64,000 nucleotides of DNA from BOG-908 sp965198855 (GTDB taxonomy: Bacteria > Pseudomonadota > Alphaproteobacteria > Acetobacterales > Acetobacteraceae). Shown here piece after piece: positions 6,269 to 13,597 of this stretch (positions within the stretch are counted from its first letter, which is position 1; each line of letters starts with the position of its first letter). A program made the translations under genes and the position numbers. Under the pieces are notes generated by a model. That model saw nothing but the letters and a program-made list of their open reading frames with translations. It did no database searches and was not told the origin of the DNA. The DNA lies in assembly GCA_965198855.1 (NCBI GenBank), contig CBDAPZ010000001.1, forward strand, positions 2,356,001-2,420,000, in the 5' to 3' direction.

Positions 6269-8860
6269 TCATAGTGCCGTCCAAGCAGGTGACGTAATCG
6301 AACCCGATTGAATGTAAAATCCAGGACCTACGAGGTCGCGATAGGTAGAACCCTTTGCAGCTTTACCAACGCCGGTGCCCGACGTGCCACTTACCGGCAC
6401 ACCGCTGCCGGTAAGCTCATAGGTGCCCCCAGCGCCAACCCACCCACCTGCCACGGCGTCGAAAATCCGGATCCCGCATGCGGGAAAACCATGCCCGCTC
6501 GTCATCGTCACCGCAGGGCCCACGGCAATCCCCGCGCCGTCGATGGTGCCGCGCACCTCGTTGCCCACATCGACATTCTGCCCAAAACACACGAGAGCTT
6601 CGCACGGGAACAGCGTCGCAACACCGCCCTGCTCGCCTATATTGGTGACACGTAGATCGAACCGGCTGGCCAAGGTGTAGCTCAGCGTCATCGCATAGGG
6701 CATGTCGCGCGGCGATTGTGCGCCCAGCGCCGTACCTGGATAACCCGCGATCGTGGCTGCCGGCAGCCCGCCCATGTTCACCAGGGTCATCGCGATATCC
6801 AGATGCGCATTTGGGAAACTTACCGTGCTGGCCTGGCCAATCTGTATCGCGCTGCATCCGGCATAGCCTTGTGCCAGCGCATTCACCAGCGACGCCGGAA
6901 ACACATACGATGCCGTGATATTGCTCTGCTCGAAAAACGCGAGGCCACGCACCGAGACCCGATCGCTCTGGTTGATCAGCAGCGCCGCACCACACGTATC
7001 GAACACCACGCTCGGACATTCGATAGAGCCGGAGCCATATATCTCCAATCCGCAGCCGGAGCCCACGCAGTTCATCGTGGTGATCCGCCAGTCATTCGCA
7101 TAACGGCAGAACACGCCGTCATTGCCGCCCAGCACTTCGATCTCGTCGATGATGCCGTTCAACCCGGTGATCAACACGGCAAACGTGCCGCCATATGTTT
7201 GCGAATAGATCGCCGGCACGAAACCGGTCACGTTCAGATGCCCGATCAGTGTATCGGTCTGGATGACCGCGCCGATATTGTATTGACCGCCGACGAAATC
7301 CGGTGTCCATGCCGGCGCCAGCGTAGCGCCAAGCCCCGCACTCGGTGTTTTGTAATCCGATTTATACGCCTTGCTTTGCACGAAGCAGCCGGGGTTCGCG
7401 GTGTCGAACACAGAGAAGCCGTTTGCCAAAGTCCATTGCTGCTGCTGCAACGCCGGCGGCAGGCCATACCCGCCGGTCTGATACACCGCAGCCGCAGTGA
7501 TACCGCCTGAAGCGTTCACGGCACTCACTTGTGCCACCCAAGGCCAATATGTGCTCGCCTGCGGCTGCGCCAGAAGCACCAGATCGCCGACCAGGTAGCC
7601 CGTGCCCGGCGCACCCACCGTGCAGGCGCCGCCGACCAGCGCCTGCCAGGTCTTGCCGATGGCAATGCCAGACCCGCGGAAATTGATATTCGTGTTCCCG
7701 ACATAGACGTTCAGTTTCGAGGCATGCGCACGCGGCGTGATGATGACCGTCGGTTCGAACTGCGCCTGCACGCCGGCACCGGTCGCGTAGAAACTGCCAG
7801 GCACACTGGTGGTGCCGTTATTGCTCTGATCCCCGGTATAAGGCGCCCGCAGGATCGCCCCATCCGTATGCAGGTTGACGTATTCCGGCACGACGAGCGG
7901 CTGGGACACCAGATAGGTGCCGCGCGGCAAATAGGCTGTTACCGACATGCGAAAACAATTCGCATCGAAATCGGTGTTCTTCATCGCCAGCGCCATCGAC
8001 TGGCAATATAGCAGGAACGCCTGCAGTTTCGGATACGCATCGTAATTCGCCTCGGTATCCCACACCTCCGCAAAATTGAATCGCGCCGCCAGTTTCTCAC
8101 GGTCGCCGAAACCAAGCCCGCTGCGGGGAAACGGTGCCGTGGGCGGCGTGCCATGCGAGAACACCGCAGCGCCCGCCGCCGTCGCCACCCAGGGGACACT
8201 CGCCAGCCCGCCCGTCGACAGCGAACTGACGACATTGGCTTGCGTAGCCGGCAATGCGCCAGTCAAGCCAGCGGAGAGTGCCGCCACCGCGCCGCCATCG
8301 GCCACACTGCCGCTCACCGTGCCGAAATTGCTGGTCGCGGCATTGCCCAGCCCGGCCACGTCGGCGGTCGTGATCGCCAGCGCGCCTTTCAGCGCGGCTG
8401 CGGTGATGGAGCCGGCGAGGCCTGCGACCGTCGCCACTCCGGGCGGCTCAGTCACCGTAAAGGCCGCCGCGTTCGCGATCACCGCCGGGTTGGACGTATC
8501 GCGCACCATCAGCGCCAGCTGCGGCCCGGCTACCAGATAGGTGGGGCCACTACAGGTCCAACTCGAACCGTGCAGCAGGAAATTGGTGGTGGCTGTCCAG
8601 GTGCCGTCACCCAACGACCAGTCCAGCCCCTGCCCCAAGCTGCCATTGGCGACTGAGCCGCTGATCTGGCAAGGCCCGCCGGCGGCGGCCAGCACGGAGA
8701 GGATGTTTAGCGTCTCCGGCGCGGTGGTGTCACCGCCGCCGCCACCGATCTTGACGACATCGGCAGCATATTCCGGCAGCAGCGTGCTGATCACCGCTGG
8801 ATCGGTGATCAAATCTCCCACCGAATAGGTCAGGAAGGCTTGGGTGACGATCAGCTCCAT
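6269..8860 (-). CDS. Phage-tail-like beta-helix (pectate-lyase-fold) protein
   Basis: 863 aa from ATG 8860, chosen because CAAGGAG sits about 8 nt upstream; the frame extends to 8947 without such a site. Residues 1-40 (MELIVTQAFLTYSVGDLI and onward) resemble the N-terminal attachment segments of tail proteins from alphaproteobacterial phages. About 45-250 is Gly/Ala/Ser/Thr-rich with tail-fibre-like text (VAGLGNAATSNFGTVSGS). From about 290 to the end come repetitive hydrophobic/Gly strands (INFRGSGIAIGKTW, GTFAVLITGLNGIIDEIEVL, LVNMGGLPAATI) as expected for a right-handed beta-helix. No other phage gene is present. It may be a tail-spike-like polysaccharide-binding or cleaving protein; function is inferred. 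Confidence 0.6.
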   Translation of the reverse strand: MELIVTQAFLTYSVGDLITDPAVISTLLPEYAADVVKIGGGGGDTTAPETLNILSVLAAAGGPCQISGSVANGSLGQGLDWSLGDGTWTATTNFLLHGSSWTCSGPTYLVAGPQLALMVRDTSNPAVIANAAAFTVTEPPGVATVAGLAGSITAAALKGALAITTADVAGLGNAATSNFGTVSGSVADGGAVAALSAGLTGALPATQANVVSSLSTGGLASVPWVATAAGAAVFSHGTPPTAPFPRSGLGFGDREKLAARFNFAEVWDTEANYDAYPKLQAFLLYCQSMALAMKNTDFDANCFRMSVTAYLPRGTYLVSQPLVVPEYVNLHTDGAILRAPYTGDQSNNGTTSVPGSFYATGAGVQAQFEPTVIITPRAHASKLNVYVGNTNINFRGSGIAIGKTWQALVGGACTVGAPGTGYLVGDLVLLAQPQASTYWPWVAQVSAVNASGGITAAAVYQTGGYGLPPALQQQQWTLANGFSVFDTANPGCFVQSKAYKSDYKTPSAGLGATLAPAWTPDFVGGQYNIGAVIQTDTLIGHLNVTGFVPAIYSQTYGGTFAVLITGLNGIIDEIEVLGGNDGVFCRYANDWRITTMNCVGSGCGLEIYGSGSIECPSVVFDTCGAALLINQSDRVSVRGLAFFEQSNITASYVFPASLVNALAQGYAGCSAIQIGQASTVSFPNAHLDIAMTLVNMGGLPAATIAGYPGTALGAQSPRDMPYAMTLSYTLASRFDLRVTNIGEQGGVATLFPCEALVCFGQNVDVGNEVRGTIDGAGIAVGPAVTMTSGHGFPACGIRIFDAVAGGWVGAGGTYELTGSGVPVSGTSGTGVGKAAKGSTYRDLVGPGFYIQSGSITSPAWTAL

Positions 8861-8942
8861 CGCGCGGGCTCCTTGTGACGGGTGGCCCGGCAGCGCAGTA
8901 CGCAACCTACGGGCGCAGATAACGTTTAATGTCATCAATGCT

Positions 8943-8961
8943 AACATAACGCCGCTATGTT
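8943..8961. promoter_or_regulatory. Short inverted repeat upstream of the beta-helix gene
   Basis: AACATA and TATGTT arms flank ACGCCGC in the gap between two leftward genes, 83 nt upstream of the beta-helix start codon. It could be an operator; evidence is symmetry and position only. Confidence 0.25.
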
Positions 8962-8987
8962 GGGCAAAAGCTGTGTCTGGCGCCGGC

Positions 8988-10058
8988 CTAGGCCAAGGCT
9001 ATGGCGCGGCTGCAGATCTGTAGCCAGATGTTGCGCGAGACCGGAAGCACCGCGCCATCGGCTGCAAGGTTGAACCGGTCGATATAGGCCATCAGCAGGC
9101 CATCATCGAGGATGTCCACGCTGCCGGGCGGATGATCCGGGTCGGCGGGTTGCACATAGAGCAGGGTCGCAGGCCCGTAGCGGCGCATGGCGCGATGGAT
9201 GCGCCGTACCTCGTCAAGCGTGCAGAGCCGGTCGCCGGTCTTGAACACGAAGATCTTTTTCGCTTCGGCAAAGGTCTCGATCAGCTTGCGGGTGAGGAAA
9301 ATGAGGCGCCGGCACATCATCGCCAGCACCTCCTCGGACGGCTTGTCCGCGACATCGATCCAGGTGTGCATGCGCATCAGGAAGCGACGATCCTCGGTGC
9401 TATATTCCTGCCGCCCATCCGGCCAGGTGAATCGGTCCAGAATGGTCTGCGCTGGCGTGCCGACACCCTCGAAGCCGCTCTCCAGCGCGAGCGCCAGCGA
9501 GTCGGCCGTCATGGTCGCCCAGCGCAGTAGGCCGAGCGGCTCGGCCCCCGCCTCCCGCTGCAGCAAACCGAACTCACAGCCCTGCGCGGTACCTCCCAGG
9601 CTCTCGAACCGCGTCACCAATTCCGCGTCGTCCGCAGGCGCGAGTTCGGGCGCGGCGAGGCTGATCCTGCGAAAAAACAGGCTCAGCTTGCGGCCATCCA
9701 CCAGCCCGCCCGACTCGCCGGGTATGATGCCGTCCGGATGGTAGAAAACCAGCTTGCGGCAGCGCTCAGCCGTCTCTCCGGTTGGCAGGCGCAGCCGGAA
9801 CGTGCCGGCATGGCCGATGTCCAGCAGCACGGGTGTGCTGGCATTCTCCAGCCGAGCCCAGAGCCGCTGGACGCTGCGATAGGGCGCTATGAGACAAGGC
9901 TCGAGGTCGAAATCCAGCCTAGCGCCAGCCTGCAGGCCAGGCTCCGGCCAGAGCACGGCGCTGCGATCACCTGCCGCCCATACGCCATCTTCTTCCTGAT
10001 ACGACCAGCCATCAAGGCGTGCATGTGCGCTTCCAGCCTCGGCGGAAAAATCGATCAC
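8988..10058 (-). CDS. Conserved hypothetical protein with ESLGG..CEFGLLQR motif
   Basis: 356 aa, no signal peptide or membrane segment. The central part carries FESLGGTAQGCEFGLLQR followed by AGAEPLGLLRWA; I recall similar SLG-x-CEFG-x2-QR / EPLGLLR text in proteins coded next to glycosyltransferases and polysaccharide genes in alphaproteobacteria, but cannot name a catalysed reaction. The N-terminal 130 residues look beta-rich (a carbohydrate-binding-like half, LDFDLEPCLIAPYRSVQRLW). The last third (KKIFVFKTGDRLCTLDEVRR, GPATLLYVQPAD) suggests a Rossmann-like or papain-like alpha/beta domain. Neighbour of the beta-helix gene on the same strand. Confidence 0.6.
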   Translation of the reverse strand: MIDFSAEAGSAHARLDGWSYQEEDGVWAAGDRSAVLWPEPGLQAGARLDFDLEPCLIAPYRSVQRLWARLENASTPVLLDIGHAGTFRLRLPTGETAERCRKLVFYHPDGIIPGESGGLVDGRKLSLFFRRISLAAPELAPADDAELVTRFESLGGTAQGCEFGLLQREAGAEPLGLLRWATMTADSLALALESGFEGVGTPAQTILDRFTWPDGRQEYSTEDRRFLMRMHTWIDVADKPSEEVLAMMCRRLIFLTRKLIETFAEAKKIFVFKTGDRLCTLDEVRRIHRAMRRYGPATLLYVQPADPDHPPGSVDILDDGLLMAYIDRFNLAADGAVLPVSRNIWLQICSRAIALA

Positions 10059-10150
10059 GACCTGCGTCTCTCGCCCATCGGTGCCCTGCGCATTGCCTGA
10101 GGGCGAAATTTAGACGGGACTTCTTAACTGAACGTAACGATCCAGCCACC

Positions 10151-10180
10151 TTGCCTTGGACGGCCGATCGCCCATATAGA
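10151..10180 (+). promoter_or_regulatory. Probable sigma-70 promoter of ssrA
   Basis: TTGCCT and TATAGA hexamers separated by 18 bases. A start near 10187 would lie just ahead of the acceptor half of the permuted tmRNA gene. Confidence 0.5.
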
Positions 10181-10187
10181 CAGATGT

Positions 10188-10480
10188 CGGCTTCGGCCAA
10201 CTATGGCGATAAACGATGCGTGGAATAAACGTTGTGGACCCGGGGGCAGTGCCCGGCGTCTCCACCAGATCTTCTTGAAGAGCGGCCCCTTGAAGTGGGG
10301 GCCTTGCGGGGACGACACAGGCTCGACACGCGTAGTAAAGGCTCATCTTTTGCCCGGCATGATACCGCCGTTATCGGGTCAACACTACAAGTGCCAACGA
10401 TAACTTCGAAGCACTCGCGATTGCTGCGTAAGCAGTAACACGCGCGGTTAGGGGGGCCCCGGGCAACAGAATGCCCCCCA
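10188..10480 (+). ncRNA. ssrA: Two-piece (circularly permuted) alphaproteobacterial tmRNA
   Basis: Transfer-messenger RNA that rescues stalled ribosomes. The acceptor half comes first: a T-arm CCGGG / CCCGG (10240-10244, 10252-10256) with loop GGCAGTG, then CGTCTCC and encoded ACCA ending at 10267. After a 40-nt intervening segment with its own hairpin (GGCCCC/GGGGCC), the coding half begins with GGGGACG at 10308, which pairs over 7 bp (one G-U) with the acceptor strand. The reading frame 10393-10431 encodes ANDNFEALAIAA and stops at TAA. The 3' limit is set at a G-run/C-run hairpin (10451-10479). The permuted order is the diagnostic alphaproteobacterial form. The sspB gene follows. Confidence 0.93.
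10393..10431 (+). other. tmRNA proteolysis-tag reading frame
   Basis: Resume codon GCC at 10393, then codons for ANDNFEALAIAA and TAA. The AANDNF-like beginning is the part bound by alphaproteobacterial SspB and the terminal hydrophobic-Ala-Ala is the ClpX signal (family knowledge). Confidence 0.9.
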
Positions 10481-10484
10481 CTCT

Positions 10485-10594
10485 CAGATCATTTGGAAAC
10501 GCGTGCTGGCGGCCATCTGACGCGGTTTTTCTGCGCTCCGGTGCTCGCAAAACCACGCTAGCTGACTTGCCATCACACGTTTCCAAATGATCTG
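10485..10594. repeat. 110-bp palindromic element with perfect 17-bp inverted ends
   Basis: CAGATCATTTGGAAACG at 10485-10501 is the exact reverse complement of 10578-10594. The 76-bp interior has a second, imperfect inverted pair (CGCGGTTTT / AAAACCACG), so the whole element can fold into one long hairpin. It fills the space between ssrA and sspB. It may be a small nonautonomous element, an extragenic palindrome or a structured RNA. Confidence 0.65.
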
Positions 10595-10667
10595 ACCCGA
10601 CACAAGCATGCGGGGTTTGCTCGGGTGGGGTTGCGGGGTATGCATGTGGACCGCGGGAGCTGATGTG

Positions 10668-11183
10668 ATGGAAGACGATAGCGACATACCTGGCGCAGGC
10701 GGGCTCGTTCCCGACAGCCTGCTGCCGTACGACCAGTGGATGGAAGAGGCCATGCGCGGGGTGGTGTCACGCGCGATTGCTCATGTGGCGGCCGAAGGCC
10801 TGCCGGGGCAGCACCATTTCTACATCACCTTCCGCACGGATTTCCCGGGCGTCGTGATCCCGCCGCGGCTGCTGGCAAAATATCCCGAAGAAATGACGAT
10901 CGTCCTGCAACACCAGTACGACCGGCTGTATATGGACGACGCAGCCAAACTCTTCGGCGTCAGCCTCTCCTTCGGCGGCGTGCTCTCCGCCCTCACCATC
11001 CCCCTCGCCGCCGTCTCGGCCTTCGTCGACCCGCACGTGCAATACGGCCTGCGCTTCAATGTCGCCGCCCCGAAACAAATACCCGCACCCGAACCGGAAC
11101 CACCCGCAGCCCCGCCGCCAGCAGACATCGGCGACACCCCCCAAGTGGTCAGCCTCGACGCCTTCCGCCGCCGCCGCGACTGA
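10668..11183 (+). CDS. sspB: SspB, ClpXP adaptor for ssrA-tagged proteins (alpha type)
   Basis: 171 aa. The core LPYDQWMEEAMRGVVSRAI, LPGQHHFYITFRTDFPGVVI, YPEEMTIVLQHQYDRLYMDD, LSFGGVLSALTIPLAAVSAF matches the SspB fold of alphaproteobacteria. The tail is Pro/Glu-rich and ends VVSLDAFRRRRD, the conserved ClpX-tethering end of this family. It delivers proteins carrying the tmRNA tag to ClpXP. ATG 10668 is preferred (GGGAGC upstream); the frame opens at 10608. Encoded directly after ssrA itself, so tag and tag receptor sit side by side. Confidence 0.92.
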   Translation: MEDDSDIPGAGGLVPDSLLPYDQWMEEAMRGVVSRAIAHVAAEGLPGQHHFYITFRTDFPGVVIPPRLLAKYPEEMTIVLQHQYDRLYMDDAAKLFGVSLSFGGVLSALTIPLAAVSAFVDPHVQYGLRFNVAAPKQIPAPEPEPPAAPPPADIGDTPQVVSLDAFRRRRD

Positions 11184-11250
11184 TGGGTTTGTGCTGGGCC
11201 TGCGGATGGAGTGGGATCGCTGCACGCCCCTCCTCACCTTGCCGTCCAAC

Positions 11251-11285
11251 GGGGTCCAGGGGCAGAGCCCCAGCCTAACGCTGGG
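11251..11285. terminator. Hairpins between convergent genes
   Basis: GGGGC-AGA-GCCCC overlaps a second hairpin CCCAGC-CTAAC-GCTGGG, in the space between sspB and the convergent 137-aa gene, whose stop codon lies in the second loop. No T-run. Part of a GGTCCAGGGGCAGAGCCCC motif also seen in related form at 43527. Confidence 0.4.
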
Positions 11286-11688
11286 CTGAGCGCACACCTA
11301 TCGGTTCACGGAGCCGACGGGAGGCGGCCGTTGGCAGCCCGGCAGCGCGGATCATCAGGAAGCGGCCGGTCCAGGTGCCGATGATCCAGTCGCCGCTGAT
11401 TTCCTGGCCATCGCTGCTCACCACGCCTTCATAGGTGACGCTGGTGTAGGGTTCGCAGTCCGGCTCGTAGGTTTTGACGAAGGAAACGAGTTTGCCAGCG
11501 CGCGAGCCGGAAATGGAGGCGCACAGGATGCGGCCCATGATCGCGCCTTGTGTAGCTTTCTCGGTGATCGTACCGCCTAGGAAATCGTCTGTTGCGATCA
11601 GGCTCGCTTCGAACGGCACCGGCGTGGCTATGGAGTGTGGAAGGCTGTATTGGCCGTGCCAGGCGCCGGTCAGTTCGATTGCCGGCAT
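11275..11688 (-). CDS. Conserved hypothetical beta-rich protein in polysaccharide-export operon
   Basis: 137 aa from ATG 11688, which follows TTGAGG. Sequence is a regular run of short strands: ELTGAWHGQYSLP, VPFEASLIATDDFLGGTITE, KLVSFVKTYEP, VTYEGVVSSDGQEISGDWII, GTWTGRFLMIR. This looks like a small beta-barrel (lipocalin-like), probably cytoplasmic since no signal is present. It is coded 8 nt after the ATPase gene of an ABC-2 exporter, so it is likely cotranscribed. Function unknown. Confidence 0.65.
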   Translation of the reverse strand: MPAIELTGAWHGQYSLPHSIATPVPFEASLIATDDFLGGTITEKATQGAIMGRILCASISGSRAGKLVSFVKTYEPDCEPYTSVTYEGVVSSDGQEISGDWIIGTWTGRFLMIRAAGLPTAASRRLREPIGVRSAQR

Positions 11689-11696
11689 GGGGTACC

Positions 11697-12458
11697 TCAA
11701 TGGGCGGGGGTGGTTCCGGCGAGATAGGCGGCCATGACGTCTTGTGGTTGGCCATCCATGCGCACGCGGCCATGGTCCATCCAGATCACCCGGTTGCACC
11801 ATTCCAGCACTGCGCTTGAGATGTGAGAGGACAGGACGAGGATTTCCGCACCGCTGACAATGGCTTCGAGCCGCGTACGCGCCTTGGCCACAAAGTTCGC
11901 GTCGCCGGCGAGGAACCACTCATCCATCAGCAGCACTTGCGGGCGGATGGCAGTGGCCATTGCGAAGCCGAGCCTGACCACCATGCCGGAGCTGTAGAAG
12001 CGCACGGGCAGATCGAGGAACTCGCCGAGCTCGGCAAATTCCTGCACGTCGTCTTCGAGCAAGGCGATCTGCGTTTTTGAGAACCCGTTATACAGGCCGC
12101 GCAGCATGATGTTCTCGCGGCCGGTGAGTTCGACGTTCATGCCGAGCTGCGGATCGAGCAATGCGTTCAGGCTGCCTTCCACGCGAATGCGTCCGGCGAC
12201 CGGCTCGTAGATGCCGGCGATGGCGCGCAGCAGCGTGGTTTTCCCGGCACCATTGGTGCCGATCAGGCCGAGCCGGTCGCCGCTGCCGAGCTCGATATCC
12301 ACGTCGCGCAGAGCCTGCACCACCATGCGCTGGCGCTTATCCTCGCCCAGCCGGCCGGAGGCGGCGGCGACCACCGTCTTTTTCAGGCTGCGTGAGCTGC
12401 CGTGGAAAAGCGGGAAGTCCACGGAGACGTTTTCAATTCGTATGCGTGCCATATGCAT
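11697..12458 (-). CDS. Polysaccharide-export ABC transporter ATP-binding protein (Wzt/KpsT type)
   Basis: 253 aa (251 if the second Met at 12452 is used). Walker A GTNGAGKTT, signature FYSSGMVVRLGFA and Walker B PQVLLMDEWF are intact, with H-loop LSSHISS. The N-terminal text ARIRIENVSVDFPLF, the inserted segment before the Walker A and the DEWFLAGDANF region are typical of O-antigen/capsule export ATPases. No C-terminal carbohydrate-binding extension, so it resembles the KpsT rather than the long Wzt form. The start overlaps the permease stop (TAATG). Confidence 0.9.
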   Translation of the reverse strand: MHMARIRIENVSVDFPLFHGSSRSLKKTVVAAASGRLGEDKRQRMVVQALRDVDIELGSGDRLGLIGTNGAGKTTLLRAIAGIYEPVAGRIRVEGSLNALLDPQLGMNVELTGRENIMLRGLYNGFSKTQIALLEDDVQEFAELGEFLDLPVRFYSSGMVVRLGFAMATAIRPQVLLMDEWFLAGDANFVAKARTRLEAIVSGAEILVLSSHISSAVLEWCNRVIWMDHGRVRMDGQPQDVMAAYLAGTTPAH

Positions 12459-13342
12459 TACATCCAGTAGGCTAGGCGGCCGCGCACGCGCGCGAACAGC
12501 AGCCAGCTCAGCACACAGAACGCCAGGCTGTAGCAAAGGGCGAGCACCCAGACTGTCGAACCAGGTGCCGTGCCGAGCAGCGGCCCGCGCACAACTTCGA
12601 GCAGCGCGTCGAACGGATTGAGCGGCAACCACCATCCTTTGGCACCCAGCTGCTCCGGCCGCCACACCACCGGGGTCACGAAGAAGGCGATCTGCATGAT
12701 GCTGCCGACGATCGGCGGGATGTCGCGAAAACGCGCGCAGAAGGCACCCAGCAGCATGCAGGCGGCGAACGCATCGACTGTCCAGATCGCGAAACCGGGC
12801 AGGCACAGCAGGCCGCGCGGCCCGGGCCATATCGAGAAGATCAGGAAGATCGCGACGATCACCGGCACGTTGTGCAGGAACGAGATTATGCTGCGCACGA
12901 CCACGCGCAGCATCTGCACGAAGAACGGCATGCGCTGCGAGCGCAATGTGCCTTCGGCCTGGGTGAAGGTGGTGCAGGCATCCATCACGTGGCCGCTGAG
13001 CGCGTTCCACATCACCAGAGAGAGGGCGAGGAACGGCAGGTACGTCGTGAGGTCCATATGGAATAATGCGCCGTAGAGTCCGCCCATCGCGGTCACCATC
13101 ACCGCGGTGGAGATGGTCAGCCAGAAAGGGCCGAGCATGGAGCCGCGGTATTTCAGCTTGATGTCGAGCCAGCCGAGGGTGATCCCGAGCCGCCACAGGG
13201 CCATACCCTCGGACATATCCGTCCAGGCCAGGCTGTGTCGTTCACGGTGCGAGCTGTCGGCACCGACATCCAATGTGGCAGGCTCGAGCCGCGGCAGGGT
13301 CTCTTGGGGAATGGCGTCCATTTCGGCCCGGCGGTACTCCAT
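12458..13342 (-). CDS. Polysaccharide-export ABC-2 permease (Wzm/KpsM type)
   Basis: 294 aa with about six membrane segments after a soluble 50-residue head (for example GPFWLTISTAVMVTAMGGLY, FLALSLVMWNALSGHVMDA, AIFLIFSIW, VSAVLALCY-like C-terminal helices). The text LGWLDIKLKYRGSMLGPFWL is the characteristic beginning of this permease family. Together with the ATPase gene it overlaps, it would move a lipid-linked polysaccharide across the inner membrane. No polymerase or glycosyltransferase is adjacent. Confidence 0.9.
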   Translation of the reverse strand: MEYRRAEMDAIPQETLPRLEPATLDVGADSSHRERHSLAWTDMSEGMALWRLGITLGWLDIKLKYRGSMLGPFWLTISTAVMVTAMGGLYGALFHMDLTTYLPFLALSLVMWNALSGHVMDACTTFTQAEGTLRSQRMPFFVQMLRVVVRSIISFLHNVPVIVAIFLIFSIWPGPRGLLCLPGFAIWTVDAFAACMLLGAFCARFRDIPPIVGSIMQIAFFVTPVVWRPEQLGAKGWWLPLNPFDALLEVVRGPLLGTAPGSTVWVLALCYSLAFCVLSWLLFARVRGRLAYWM

Positions 13343-13398
13343 CTGCCTGTTGACCGCAACTCTAAGGAGCGCCGTTCAGGACCGTAATGAACAGGCGC

Positions 13399-13435
13399 GT
13401 GACGCGAGGAGCGTGCTCGGTTTGCCACGCGTCAC
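13399..13435. promoter_or_regulatory. Inverted repeat upstream of the exporter operon
   Basis: GTGACGCG and CGCGTCAC arms 21 bases apart, 57 nt ahead of the permease start codon. Could be an operator or a leader hairpin; no other support. Confidence 0.25.
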
Positions 13436-13597
13436 ACCTTAATAAATTCCTTTCTTGCCGCTTCCATCGCATTCGGTTAAGGCCTTAGGGGTTAACTCTG
13501 AGTCCTGACTTCAACAGCGAGATCGATATGCCGGTCGAAATGGCCCTCCAGGCCTGAGCCGTCATGCACGTCCGCAACGAATTGGATATCGACGCGC

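Noticed and set aside
10110..10438. Several short open frames on both strands over ssrA
   Set aside because: They cover the tmRNA gene, whose stem pairing and tag frame explain the sequence; the VETPGTAPGS-like peptide is just the complement of the T-arm.
13343..13597. Possible short RNA gene upstream of the transglycosylase
   Set aside because: Only one 8-bp dyad was found; no terminator or conserved fold could be seen.
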